NCBI RefSeq assembly: GCF_025148125.1
Contig: NZ_CP102267.1
Coordinates: forward strand, 2,180,501-2,244,500
DNA: 64,000 bases
DNA from: Blautia wexlerae DSM 19850
GTDB taxonomy: Bacteria; Bacillota; Clostridia; Lachnospirales; Lachnospiraceae
Direction: 5' to 3'
A program made the translations under genes and the position numbers. Numbering within the stretch: the stretch's first letter is position 1; each line of letters opens with the position of its first letter. Positions 1-9,276 of this stretch are shown piece after piece. Below the pieces are notes generated by a model that worked only from the letters and a program-made list of their open reading frames with translations, did not search any database and was not told where the DNA came from.

Positions 1-1055
1 AGGATTTTGTTCGCTCTTTTATGAGAGAGGAAGATCAAATATATATAGGAAAACTGCTAGACAAAATGGAAGAAATCGGTATTCTTGGAGATGCGGAATT
101 TTTTTTCCAAAAAAGTGTTGCATTTGAGATTACAAATCGTTGTAATCTAACTTGCATGCACTGTTGTTTTAGCGCTGGTAAGCAGGGCGAAGAGATGACA
201 ACACAAAGAGTTACAGAAATTTTACAAAAGATTATCAAATGGCAACCAGATAAAATAACGATAACAGGTGGAGAACCACTGTTGCGTAATGATTTATTGG
301 AACATCTAAAGTTTTTACGGGAAGCTTTTGAGGGAATTATCATATTAGCAACAAATGGTACCTTAATTCACAAAGGAAATGTATCTGATATTATTCAGTA
401 TATTGATCGGATAGATATTAGTGTAGATGGAGTCGATGAGGAAAGCAGCAGAAAAATTAGAGGAAGGGGTGTATTTGCAAAAGTTTTAAAAAGTGTTGAG
501 CTGTTAAAACTGAATGGATTTGATTCAATTTCGTTGTCAATGGTATTAACAGAGGATAACGAGAAGTTGGAAGAGCAATTTCTGGATTTGAATCGGAAAC
601 TGGGCACATTTCCTGTTCTCAGAAGAATTTCATGGATTGGCAGGGCATTAGAAAATCAAAAACAACTTACCTCTAGTGGGGTTCTTTATGAACATGGTGC
701 AGAAATCAAAAAAGATGAAAAATGTATGTGTACATATGGGAATTGCCAGAATTTGGTTTCAAAGTATCATATAAGATATGACGGATATGTATATGCCTGC
801 CAGACAATTGAAGACAGAAAATATAGTTTAGGTCATATTGATCAGATTTCAGAGTTCGATAAAATTACAAATAATAATTTAATGCTCATGATTGAAGATT
901 TATTAAAATTCAATCATAAATGTCGCCGGTGTAAGGTAATGCCGTTTTGTTGGAAGTGCCCGGTAGAGATTATGGAATATACCAAAAATGGAAGCATGAG
1001 AGAGCATTGCAATACTGTACATGATAATTTGTTTCATGTTATATGGGAGGAATAA
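1..1055 (+). CDS. Radical SAM/SPASM peptide-modifying enzyme (5' partial)
   Basis: Radical S-adenosylmethionine enzyme, probably modifying a ribosomal peptide. The cluster motif CNLTCMHC (C-x3-C-x2-C) is at residues 41-48 counted from the ATG at 21, followed by the GGEP motif. A Cys-rich C-terminal region (CMCTYGNC, then CRRCKVMPFCWKCP) is typical of SPASM domains that bind auxiliary Fe-S clusters. The reading frame is open to the window edge, and the ATG at 21 is preceded by TCGCTCTTTT with no ribosome binding site, so the true start is probably to the left. The next radical SAM gene begins 3 nt after its stop, so the two are co-transcribed. Substrate is unknown; no precursor gene is visible in the window part of this operon. 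Confidence 0.85.
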   Translation, partial: DFVRSFMREEDQIYIGKLLDKMEEIGILGDAEFFFQKSVAFEITNRCNLTCMHCCFSAGKQGEEMTTQRVTEILQKIIKWQPDKITITGGEPLLRNDLLEHLKFLREAFEGIIILATNGTLIHKGNVSDIIQYIDRIDISVDGVDEESSRKIRGRGVFAKVLKSVELLKLNGFDSISLSMVLTEDNEKLEEQFLDLNRKLGTFPVLRRISWIGRALENQKQLTSSGVLYEHGAEIKKDEKCMCTYGNCQNLVSKYHIRYDGYVYACQTIEDRKYSLGHIDQISEFDKITNNNLMLMIEDLLKFNHKCRRCKVMPFCWKCPVEIMEYTKNGSMREHCNTVHDNLFHVIWEE

Positions 1056-1058
1056 AAT

Positions 1059-2060
1059 ATGCAGGCATCATTTTGGCTGACATCTTCTTGCAATATGAAA
1101 TGTGTTTACTGCTATGAAGGTGAAAATAAGAAGAAAGAAAAAATGAATAAGCAGGTAATTGATCAGGCTCTTAAGCTGGTAATCACACATATGAATACAA
1201 TAAATGATAAGTATTTATGGATTGTTTTACATGGAGGCGAACCCTTTATGGCTTTCCGTGAAATGCAATATCTTGTAGCAAATGCAAAGGCTCTTGCAGC
1301 AGCGAGTGGGATTTCTATCAGCTTTTCTACGACATCAAATGGAACGCTATTAAATGATGAAATAATTTCATTTGTAACAGAAGAGATTGATGACTTTACA
1401 ATAAGCATGGATGGAAAGGAGAGTACACAAAATTATTCAAGACCATTTGTAGATGGGACCCCATCTTTTGAAATTGTCGATAAAAATATAAGGAAAGTTT
1501 TACAGATTAAGCCGGATGTAAGAATACGGATGACATATAACCATAAAACAGTTAAAAACTTATTTGAAAATGTAAAGTATTTTGTGGATTTAGGTGTCCA
1601 TTTGATTGTGCCTGTGCATGATTTCTACGATCGGAATTTTACAGATGAGGATTTGAAAGTCTTGAATTGTGAGATTAGAAAAATATGTGAGACATATAAA
1701 AATAACGAAGATTTATTGAATAATTGGAAGATACATAAACTTGGAATTTGTTCTGGCGGGATTACGAGTATGCATATAGATCCCAAAGGGGATATATATC
1801 CATGTATGTTAGCAGTTGGTAATCCAGAATTTCTAATTGGAGATATATATCACGGAATTGATACGAAGAAGAGGGATCATATACTTGCTTATTCAGACTG
1901 TACTATTCCAGAATGCGAAGGGTGTGATTTGTATAAATACTGTAGTGAAACAAGGTGTAGGATTATTAATAAAGTTGCTAACAATGATTATTTGAAACCA
2001 TCACCATTAGCCTGCGGAGTAGAAAGAATGAAGTACAGAATATGTATGGAGAGTATGTAA
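1059..2060 (+). CDS. Radical SAM/SPASM peptide maturase
   Basis: Second radical SAM enzyme of the operon, 333 aa. The N-terminal cluster motif CNMKCVYC is at residues 11-18, then HGGEP. The C-terminal half has the SPASM pattern (CSGG, PCML, CTIPECEGCDLYKYC). It starts with ATG behind GGGAGG, 3 nt after the previous gene. Paired SPASM enzymes beside a protease and ABC transporters are typical of clusters making sactipeptides, ranthipeptides or other radical-modified RiPPs. An anaerobic-sulfatase-maturase-like activity is less likely because no sulfatase is nearby. Exact chemistry cannot be told from sequence. Confidence 0.85.
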   Translation: MQASFWLTSSCNMKCVYCYEGENKKKEKMNKQVIDQALKLVITHMNTINDKYLWIVLHGGEPFMAFREMQYLVANAKALAAASGISISFSTTSNGTLLNDEIISFVTEEIDDFTISMDGKESTQNYSRPFVDGTPSFEIVDKNIRKVLQIKPDVRIRMTYNHKTVKNLFENVKYFVDLGVHLIVPVHDFYDRNFTDEDLKVLNCEIRKICETYKNNEDLLNNWKIHKLGICSGGITSMHIDPKGDIYPCMLAVGNPEFLIGDIYHGIDTKKRDHILAYSDCTIPECEGCDLYKYCSETRCRIINKVANNDYLKPSPLACGVERMKYRICMESM

Positions 2061-2072
2061 CGAAAATAGTAT

Positions 2073-3074
2073 ATGAAAGTGAAAGTAGCCGTTATTGATA
2101 GTGGAATCGAATTATACCACGAAGCATTTAAAAATAGCCATGTCAGCGGAACTAGGATTATAAAAAGGGGATGCTGTTTGGAAAAGAATGAGGATATTTA
2201 TGACACAAGTGGTCATGGCACCGCTTGTGCTTCCATGATTGTTAGCGAATGCCCATATGTAGATATTGTGAGTATTGGAATACTGGATGGAAATGGAAAA
2301 TCAAATCTCGCTGCATTGGAATTTGCATTGGAATCCCTTATAAATAGTGATGTATCTATAATTAATATGAGTTTGGCTTTCAATATATTAGTTGATCAGA
2401 AATTATATAGAATCCTGAAAAAGCTATCGGAACAAAATGTTACTATCATTGCATCAATGTCAAATGAAGGGAATGTCAGTTATCCAGCTGCTTATGATAA
2501 TGTAATTGGAGTACGGGCCGGCATACTTGAAAAAGAATGTGGGTTTTGGTTCTCTAAAAGTGAATCGGTACAATGCATTATGGACTGTGTGACGCCTGTT
2601 GTTGCTGTTCCCTCAAATAAGTATATTATGATACCATCCTGCAATAGTATTGCGGCTGCTAGATTAACTGGCATTGTGAGTAAAATGTTTTGGGAGAAAA
2701 AAACTAATAAAATCAGTTATGAAACGGTATGTGACTGGTTATATGATAAAGCTTTGCGAAATGAATGGGGAGAGAGTGAGCTTTCCACTAGATTTCGAGT
2801 TCCAGAAAAGAATGATTGGTTTGTGGAAAATAACGATTCTATATTAAATGAAATGTATCAGGTTATAGGTCAATATTTTGAAAAAAGATTTTCTGACAAG
2901 CAGATTTGCGATATTGAACTGCTGACCAGAACCGGACCACTAAAAATGGAAATGGTTATTCCGTTTTTGGAATATGTGAAGAAAACTATGGATATAAAAA
3001 TAGACTATTTAAAAGTAAATAGGTATCATTTACTTACGGTTGGAACTTTAGTGAAATACATAAAGTCACTTTGA
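2073..3074 (+). CDS. S8 subtilisin-like protease with C-terminal acyl-carrier-like domain
   Basis: Serine protease, 333 aa, with no signal peptide, so probably cytoplasmic. The catalytic triad is visible: Asp9 (VAVIDSG), His48 (SGHGTAC) and Ser192 (NSIAAARL, in place of the usual GTSMAA), with oxyanion Asn131 (SNEGN). From about residue 252 the sequence changes to a helical stretch ending LLTVGTLVKYI, which resembles the last helices of acyl carrier proteins. The Asp-Ser-Leu phosphopantetheine site is replaced by Gly-Pro-Leu, so it cannot be loaded in the normal way. Likely role: leader peptidase of the radical SAM peptide system. It begins 12 nt after the upstream gene with only a weak ribosome binding site, which suggests translational coupling. 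Confidence 0.8.
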   Translation: MKVKVAVIDSGIELYHEAFKNSHVSGTRIIKRGCCLEKNEDIYDTSGHGTACASMIVSECPYVDIVSIGILDGNGKSNLAALEFALESLINSDVSIINMSLAFNILVDQKLYRILKKLSEQNVTIIASMSNEGNVSYPAAYDNVIGVRAGILEKECGFWFSKSESVQCIMDCVTPVVAVPSNKYIMIPSCNSIAAARLTGIVSKMFWEKKTNKISYETVCDWLYDKALRNEWGESELSTRFRVPEKNDWFVENNDSILNEMYQVIGQYFEKRFSDKQICDIELLTRTGPLKMEMVIPFLEYVKKTMDIKIDYLKVNRYHLLTVGTLVKYIKSL

Positions 3075-3113
3075 AGATGGGAGTTACAATGAAAGAAAGC
3101 GTATGGTGAAAAT

Positions 3114-4844
3114 ATGAAAAAAAGATACAAACTGATTGGAAAATTTCTAAGGGAGTCGTTTAGGCAAAGCAAGATAAAAAGTATAATTTGCTGTCTGATA
3201 ATGTTTGTGCTTACATTATTGAGTGTATTTTTGCCGATTATTCTACAGCGGATTATAGATGTAGCCATTGGAGGTAAAAATGCCAGTGCTTTATTTGTAT
3301 ACGGTGGGGTATATATGGCCGTTATGATAGCTATTGCCATATTAAATATGCTTCAGCAGTATAATCTTTCATATCTGAAGACAAAAATGACAATTCGGTA
3401 TAAATATCTTCTTCTAAAAAAATTGAGCACTTTTTCCGGTGCATATTATTCAGAGCAGAAGTCGGGAGAAGTTTTAAATATTATAGATAATGATACCGAC
3501 ATGGTTGAAAATTATGGAATCGATCTTGTTTTTGATTTTGTAAGAAATGTTATTACCTCTCTTTTTGCTTTATCTATGTTAGTCCATATTCAAAGTACTA
3601 TTTTATGCATCATTATTGGTATTCAGATTATTACCATTGTAGTACAGAGTAAGTTTAGCAGAGTGCTTGCAAACAAAACTGCTGAAGTTCGAGAACAATC
3701 AGGGAAAGTATATAACATCATCGAACAGTATATCAGCAACATATTAGAAATTGTCATTCTTAAAGCTCGGCGTTATTTTTTGATTCACTATCTTAAAAAT
3801 GAAGGAGAGTTTGCAAGGAAAGGAATTCGGTTAGATGTATTATTTTCTGCAAGTAGCCAGTCAGCTACATTTTTATCTAGTTTGACTACTATTTTAGTTT
3901 ACATTATTGGCGGAATGGAAATTATTAATGGAAGTATTCAATTTGGTGAGTTAATTGCGTTTCAACAGTACACTGCAATGTTCATCGGTCCGTGTATGGG
4001 CTTGCTTAAAATAAACGAAAGTATTCAGCGTGTGTGGGTATCTTTGGATAGAATTTATGGATTTCTGGAATCCTCTAGTACGATTGTTCAAAACAATAAG
4101 GGACTGAAAATTCCGGATCATGTTACACAAATTAATATGAAGAATGTGAACTTTAGTTATTCTAATAATAAGATTTTAAAAAATATAAATTACAAATTTA
4201 GACCAGGTAAAGTTTATGCTCTTGTTGGGGCAACAGGATGCGGAAAATCAACAATCATAAATCTTCTGTATAGACTCTGGGACGTGGAATCAGGAGAAAT
4301 TACTATTAACGATAAGAATATAAAAGAATATAATTTATACTCTTTGAGGAAAAATATCGCGATTGTTTCACAGAACACTTTTTTGTTTGATGATACCATA
4401 GAAAATAATTTAACGCTTAATAATAATAGAATAAAAAAGGAGGACTATATTGAAACTTGTAAACGGATTGGTATTGATGAATTTATATCAAAATTACCGG
4501 ATGGATATCAGACTCAGGTGGGAGAAAATGGCGTGAAACTCTCTGGAGGACAGCGTCAGCGAATTGCAATCGCACGTATGATTTTACAGTCTAAGGATAT
4601 TCTTATTTTTGATGAAGCAACCTCTGCATTAGATAATATAACGCAGGAATATATTTTAGACAATCTTCGACAGTATTATGAAAATAGGATTGTTATAATG
4701 ATAGCGCATAGACTTTCAACAATAAGGAAAGCAGACGAGATAGTAGTTTTGAATCAGGGAAAAATAGTAGAGATTGGAAATCATGAATCATTAATGCAAA
4801 AAAAACAATATTATTATCAGCTTGTAGAAGAAAGGAGTGTATAG
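3114..4844 (+). CDS. ABC transporter, fused permease and ATPase (exporter type)
   Basis: 576-aa half-transporter. The N-terminal half (about residues 20-310) has six hydrophobic helices of the exporter fold. The C-terminal ATPase has Walker A GATGCGKST at 372-380, signature LSGGQRQR, Walker B ILIFDEATSALD and the switch His in AHRLS. There is no N-terminal C39 peptidase domain, so it should not cut leader peptides itself; the neighbouring subtilase could do so. It would act as a homodimer in the cytoplasmic membrane. The next gene starts 2 nt after its stop, indicating one operon. Export of the modified peptide is the simplest inference. Confidence 0.88.
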   Translation: MKKRYKLIGKFLRESFRQSKIKSIICCLIMFVLTLLSVFLPIILQRIIDVAIGGKNASALFVYGGVYMAVMIAIAILNMLQQYNLSYLKTKMTIRYKYLLLKKLSTFSGAYYSEQKSGEVLNIIDNDTDMVENYGIDLVFDFVRNVITSLFALSMLVHIQSTILCIIIGIQIITIVVQSKFSRVLANKTAEVREQSGKVYNIIEQYISNILEIVILKARRYFLIHYLKNEGEFARKGIRLDVLFSASSQSATFLSSLTTILVYIIGGMEIINGSIQFGELIAFQQYTAMFIGPCMGLLKINESIQRVWVSLDRIYGFLESSSTIVQNNKGLKIPDHVTQINMKNVNFSYSNNKILKNINYKFRPGKVYALVGATGCGKSTIINLLYRLWDVESGEITINDKNIKEYNLYSLRKNIAIVSQNTFLFDDTIENNLTLNNNRIKKEDYIETCKRIGIDEFISKLPDGYQTQVGENGVKLSGGQRQRIAIARMILQSKDILIFDEATSALDNITQEYILDNLRQYYENRIVIMIAHRLSTIRKADEIVVLNQGKIVEIGNHESLMQKKQYYYQLVEERSV

Positions 4845-4846
4845 TT

Positions 4847-7396
4847 ATGAAATTATATTTACGATATATGAAAGAATATAAAAAGAATACTGTAACAGTA
4901 TTTCTATGCTTTCTGTTAACTGTAGTGTTAATAAGCGGCCTTCTTATTTTAATGCATACCAACCATAGAGTAGAAGCGTTGCAGAATATGCTAACACACA
5001 CTCCTGCAGACGTTAGAATTACAAGCCTAAATGAAAATCAGGTGGAAATATTAAGAAATGACAGCGATATTTCTAAAATGGCTATCTTTGAGAAACCAGA
5101 ATACGTACTTTGCGATGAGAACAGGATTTACTTTCAATGTGGGGATGATTTAGGAATCACGCTTACAGGCAGACTTGAAAAAGGAAGAATGCCAGAAAAT
5201 GAAACGGAAGTGGTTATGGAAAAGTGGGTGCTACTGAACCTTGGAAAAGAACCGGACATAAATCAGGAAATCACTTTGGAAAATGAGAACACAGGGGTCG
5301 TTCAAGAATTTACAATTGTTGGAATATTATCGGATGTATTGAGAAATAAACAAGTTGGATTATTGACGATGTATTCCTGTTTGGAAAAAGAATATAATGG
5401 TCCCTACATCAGCTATATAAATTATAAGAATAATTGGAACATTGAACATCAAAAAGAGAAAACCGCTGCAAAGCTAGATATTCCAGTGAAAAATATACAA
5501 ACTAGCCCGGGAAGAGAGAACATGGAGGAATTATTATGTATAGATATAGTTGTCATTACTGCAATTCTTTTGTTCTTCTGTATTATTTTTTCGGGAATTT
5601 ACCGTATACAGCTGATTGCGAGACAAGAGCAATATGGTGTTTTAAGAGCAATAGGGATTAAAAAAAATATTTTTAAGCAAAATATCTTATTAGAGTTAGG
5701 AATTATATATGTAGTAGCAGTACCATTGGGTGTAGGTATAGGCAATGGAATTGCTCGGGGCGTGATGAAACTATCTGGAGACGAAAAACAGATTATTTAT
5801 TTGTATGGAGAAAGGGTACGCTTTGGAGTGATTGTTCCAGTTATACAGATTATAATTGGATTGCTTCTGCTAGCTGTAGCGATTTCCTGCGTAGGTTTGG
5901 TTGCTTGTCACAGCATTTATAAAAAATCAATTATAGAAGTGATTTCTAATGAAGTTGATCCTAATGTCCATAGAAGTAGTAAATTCCTTCGTATTGATAA
6001 AAGCAGCAGCAAACTTCGCACTTTTTGGATTTTGTCTTTAAAATATGTACTCCGTGATTTCAAAACTAGCATTTTTATGATGTTGACAATATGTATGGGA
6101 GTAAGTTTATTTTATGGGTTGTTTTATAAAGCACAAATAGCACATGATATTCATTATGAAACAAAAGAAATGTACTTTTTTAATGGAGAATATGCTATGA
6201 ACGTATTGACATTCCAAACGGCAGATTATGGAATCTCAAGAGAGTCAATTAAAGAAATTCTCTCTTTAGATAAGGTCAAAGAGATAGAAACAGCTACAGG
6301 GCTTCCAATTCGTGTTGTAGATAATGGGGATGTGGAAAAAAATAATGAATATTTTAATGCTTCAAATGCGAAGAAAAAAGAAATTTATGGGTATTCAGAT
6401 GATGGATTTGATGGAGAAGATCAAGTCTATAAGTCGGTACTGTATGGATATAATGATAATGCACTTGCAAAATTGCAAAAATATGTTATTGATGGGAAGT
6501 TTATTCCCGAAGAAATCAAAGAAAATGAGGTGATTCTTTGTGAAATGCGAGAAAGTGATGACAAAACCGGAATCCAAAAAGTAGGGTGGTATAAAGATGG
6601 CGAACCGTTATTTCAATATAAAGTCGGAGAGCAGATCAGTATAAAATATAGGGAAGACATGAAAACAGGTACGCAGGATTATGAAAGATTTTTGGATAAT
6701 GTATCAGATTACACAACTAAGAAATACAAAATAGTGGCTGTTGTTTCATTCCCATATATTTCTGACGTGAAATATTCTCAATATCCGATTTTCATTACAA
6801 AGGATGCCTATATAGAAGGGTTGATTGGGGACTCAAAAATACAAAGTATGTATATAAATGGAAAAGAGAACTTGAGCGATGAAGAAAAAATACAATTAGA
6901 AAATCAGCTGATCAATATAGGCACAAAAAACTCCCAGGTTTCAACAAGAAGCTTGATTACTGAAAGAGACAAGGCGGATATGTTGTACCAAAAAGAGATT
7001 ATTAACATTGTGGGAATTGCTCTGGTATTTTTGATATTAGCATTAACTAATATTGCAAATAATATGAAGTTTCGGGTGCAAACTAGAAAGCGTGAAAACT
7101 CCATTTTAAGAGCAATCGGATTAAAATACAAGGCGGTTGAAGAAATTGTTATCTTAGAAATTGCTAACATCTGTTTTGTGTCGTTTATTGGGGGGTATGG
7201 AGCTTCACAAATTATCAGCAGATATTTGTATAGTCAATCTGATTTGAAAAACTTTGGATATGTGTATAAATTTGATGTAGCGATTTACTTATTAGTATGC
7301 CTGTCTACATTGGCAGTTTGTGCATTTATATCTTATTGGATAGTAAAAAAATCCTCTAGTAAAAATATCATTGAGGACATGAACTATATTGAATAA
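4847..7396 (+). CDS. Large FtsX-like ABC transporter permease
   Basis: 849-aa membrane protein in the MacB/FtsX permease class. One transmembrane helix near residues 15-37 is followed by an extracellular domain. Three helices near 230-370 form the first FtsX block (with QEQYGVLRAIGIKK). A second helix near 400-425 precedes another large extracellular domain. The final FtsX block is at about 700-849 and repeats the coupling motif (RENSILRAIGLK). The duplicated layout is typical of permeases for antimicrobial peptide export, resistance or self-immunity. Its ATPase partner is the 7468 gene, 71 nt downstream. Confidence 0.85.
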   Translation: MKLYLRYMKEYKKNTVTVFLCFLLTVVLISGLLILMHTNHRVEALQNMLTHTPADVRITSLNENQVEILRNDSDISKMAIFEKPEYVLCDENRIYFQCGDDLGITLTGRLEKGRMPENETEVVMEKWVLLNLGKEPDINQEITLENENTGVVQEFTIVGILSDVLRNKQVGLLTMYSCLEKEYNGPYISYINYKNNWNIEHQKEKTAAKLDIPVKNIQTSPGRENMEELLCIDIVVITAILLFFCIIFSGIYRIQLIARQEQYGVLRAIGIKKNIFKQNILLELGIIYVVAVPLGVGIGNGIARGVMKLSGDEKQIIYLYGERVRFGVIVPVIQIIIGLLLLAVAISCVGLVACHSIYKKSIIEVISNEVDPNVHRSSKFLRIDKSSSKLRTFWILSLKYVLRDFKTSIFMMLTICMGVSLFYGLFYKAQIAHDIHYETKEMYFFNGEYAMNVLTFQTADYGISRESIKEILSLDKVKEIETATGLPIRVVDNGDVEKNNEYFNASNAKKKEIYGYSDDGFDGEDQVYKSVLYGYNDNALAKLQKYVIDGKFIPEEIKENEVILCEMRESDDKTGIQKVGWYKDGEPLFQYKVGEQISIKYREDMKTGTQDYERFLDNVSDYTTKKYKIVAVVSFPYISDVKYSQYPIFITKDAYIEGLIGDSKIQSMYINGKENLSDEEKIQLENQLINIGTKNSQVSTRSLITERDKADMLYQKEIINIVGIALVFLILALTNIANNMKFRVQTRKRENSILRAIGLKYKAVEEIVILEIANICFVSFIGGYGASQIISRYLYSQSDLKNFGYVYKFDVAIYLLVCLSTLAVCAFISYWIVKKSSSKNIIEDMNYIE

Positions 7397-7467
7397 TTGG
7401 AGATTAATATTATAACTTTTGTGATTATATAGTTATTAATTAGTATTTTTTTCGGAGGTGAAAGAGT

Positions 7468-8133
7468 ATGAACGTTATCGAAATAAGGAACTTAAGTAAG
7501 AAATATTCAAACAGTAGGAATGTTGAAGTTATGGCTTTAAGGCATGTGAACTTAAATATAGAAAAAGGAAGATTTGTTGCAATTGTAGGGCCAAGCGGAA
7601 GCGGTAAAAGCACTTTGCTGCATTTGATTGGTGGTTTGGATATGGCTACAGAAGGAAGTATAAAAGTAGATGGATTAGATATTATGAAGTTTTCAGAAAA
7701 CGAAATGTCAGAATTTCATCGAAAAAAAATTGGCTTTGTTTTCCAAAAATTTAATTTGCTTCCTATGCTGAATGTAAGAGAGAATATAGTTCTGCCTCTT
7801 ACTCTTGGGGGTGAAACCGTAGATGATGAATATATTGATGAATTGATACAGTTTCTTGGGCTGAGACAGAGAGAAAAGCATTTGCCAGGAGAATTGTCAG
7901 GCGGGCAGCAGCAAAGGGTAAGTATCGGGCGGGCACTGGCTACGAAAGCAGAGGTATTACTTGCCGATGAACCTACAGGAAATTTGGATCAAAATACTTC
8001 GTATGAAATTATGGAATATTTTCGTAATTTGAACAAAAAATATGGAAAAACAATTATTATGATTACACACGATATGAATCTGGCTCAGAATGCCGATGAG
8101 ATCATACAAATTGTTGATGGGAGAATTATATAA
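7468..8133 (+). CDS. ABC transporter ATPase, LolD/MacB type
   Basis: 221-aa ATPase with Walker A GPSGSGKST (residues 41-49), Q-loop VFQKFNLLP, signature LSGGQQQR, Walker B VLLADEPTGNLD and H-loop MITHD. The ADEPTGNLD wording is typical of ATPases that pair with FtsX-like permeases, so its partner is the 849-aa permease just upstream. It starts with ATG behind TCGGAGGTG. A strong terminator follows at 8160. Probable role: peptide self-resistance or export together with the radical SAM system. Confidence 0.9.
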   Translation: MNVIEIRNLSKKYSNSRNVEVMALRHVNLNIEKGRFVAIVGPSGSGKSTLLHLIGGLDMATEGSIKVDGLDIMKFSENEMSEFHRKKIGFVFQKFNLLPMLNVRENIVLPLTLGGETVDDEYIDELIQFLGLRQREKHLPGELSGGQQQRVSIGRALATKAEVLLADEPTGNLDQNTSYEIMEYFRNLNKKYGKTIIMITHDMNLAQNADEIIQIVDGRII

Positions 8134-8159
8134 AACAACAATTTTATGAGATGATTTTT

Positions 8160-8193
8160 TAGGGAGAAACTTTTAAGGATCTCCCTATTTTTT
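8160..8193 (+). terminator. Rho-independent terminator of the radical SAM/ABC operon
   Basis: Inverted repeat AGGGAGA (8161-8167) with TCTCCCT (8180-8186), then a short T-run. It lies 27 nt after the ATPase stop and closes the left operon. Confidence 0.75.
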
Positions 8194-8422
8194 ACGAACG
8201 ATGTTTAATTTTGATTCTTCAGATTTAAATGTAAAACTATATCTTTACTGTTTTAGCTTACTACACTTATCTATCATGCGGTAAAAAGTTTGGGAATATC
8301 TACTCTGTACATAAGCGAAGATTTAGATGCAAATTATGGTGCCTATGATTTTATATACAAATAGTGACCTGAGAAAAGAAATTTTCTATTATTGATTATC
8401 GTGTATGAATGGAGCTGTTGAA

Positions 8423-8791
8423 ATGGAATGTAAAAAAGAATGTAGACTGCTGTTAAATGACTTGAACAGTATTCTTTTAGAACAGTGTTTGGAGCAGAGA
8501 GTTAGTTGTGGATATTTGAATAGTCTAGTGCAGGAATTAGCAGAGTACATCAATCCATTACTGGACCTTTGCGAAAAGGCAGCGACAAGGACACTGAATA
8601 TAGACAATGATTATCGCACTATGCGGGCACAATTGCAGAGCAATATCCGAAATCCGCTAAGCTGCATAAAAGCAAGTTGTTTTCTAATCAATTCACTTGC
8701 AGAAAAGGGAAATATCCAATCTGAAAAGCTCCAGGAGTATCTTCAAATTATAGAAAAGGCAGCGGAGGATATAGAGAGTACATTAAAATAA
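8423..8791 (+). CDS. Histidine-kinase dimerisation-like protein without the phospho-histidine
   Basis: About 122 aa. The second ATG (8423) is preferred because GGAG lies 8 nt upstream; the first ATG at 8405 has no such site. The C-terminal 60 residues read like a sensor-kinase dimerisation helix pair: SNIRNPLSCIKA corresponds to the H-box pattern SHELRNPLxxIK, but His is replaced by Ser and Glu by Asn. The line EYLQIIEKAAEDIESTL matches the second helix. No ATPase domain follows. The next gene is a DNA-binding domain without a receiver. It may be a dimer scaffold for that regulator, or a remnant. Family assignment is inference. Confidence 0.5.
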   Translation: MECKKECRLLLNDLNSILLEQCLEQRVSCGYLNSLVQELAEYINPLLDLCEKAATRTLNIDNDYRTMRAQLQSNIRNPLSCIKASCFLINSLAEKGNIQSEKLQEYLQIIEKAAEDIESTLK

Positions 8792-8802
8792 CTGATAATT
8801 GA

Positions 8803-8845
8803 AGAAGTGCTGGGCGGGAAGTTTTCGTCCAGTATTTCTTTCTGG
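8803..8845 (+). terminator. Probable rho-independent terminator
   Basis: Imperfect inverted repeat centred on CTGGGCG and CGTCCAG, extended by GAAGAAG pairing with TTTCTTTC. It lies 12 nt after the preceding stop. Confidence 0.5.
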
Positions 8846-8887
8846 AATGAGAAAAGTTGAATTTACAAATCAAGAGGAGGCATACAC

Positions 8888-9217
8888 ATGAAGTATGTTT
8901 TTCCAGAATATAAAGAGAATGTAGTGTTGGGCAATGGGAAATTACAGTTAAATCCAATGTCCTATCAGGTTATCTACGAAGGAAAGGAGATAGACCTGAC
9001 ACCCAGGGAATTTGAAGTTTTATACCTACTGGCTTTAAAGCCAAACTGGGTAATGCCAAAGACAAATATTTATCATTCTGTATGGGGGATTTATTATCAT
9101 GACGATCAGATACCATATAGAACAGTAGAATATGTGATATGGAAGATAAGAAAAAAGATGGGACATGATATTATCGAAACATTGGTCAATGTGGGGTATC
9201 GGTTGAAAAAGCTGTAG
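8888..9217 (+). CDS. Stand-alone OmpR-type winged-helix DNA-binding protein (copy 1)
   Basis: 109 aa, made almost entirely of one Trans_reg_C winged-helix domain. LTPREFEVLYLLA is the usual beginning of its recognition helices, and WKIRKKMG plus VNVGYRLKK form the C-terminal helix and wing. There is no receiver domain, so it cannot be controlled by phosphorylation in the ordinary way. A close paralogue is at 31584 (about 78% identical by hand count, same length, same strand). AAGAGGAGG lies just upstream of the ATG. Probable pathway regulator of the polyketide/lanthipeptide genes that the two copies bracket. Confidence 0.75.
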   Translation: MKYVFPEYKENVVLGNGKLQLNPMSYQVIYEGKEIDLTPREFEVLYLLALKPNWVMPKTNIYHSVWGIYYHDDQIPYRTVEYVIWKIRKKMGHDIIETLVNVGYRLKKL

Positions 9218-9276
9218 TTTCCTGGAGATATAATTGAGATGAAACGGTATGTTATTACGAATGGAGGATATATGAT

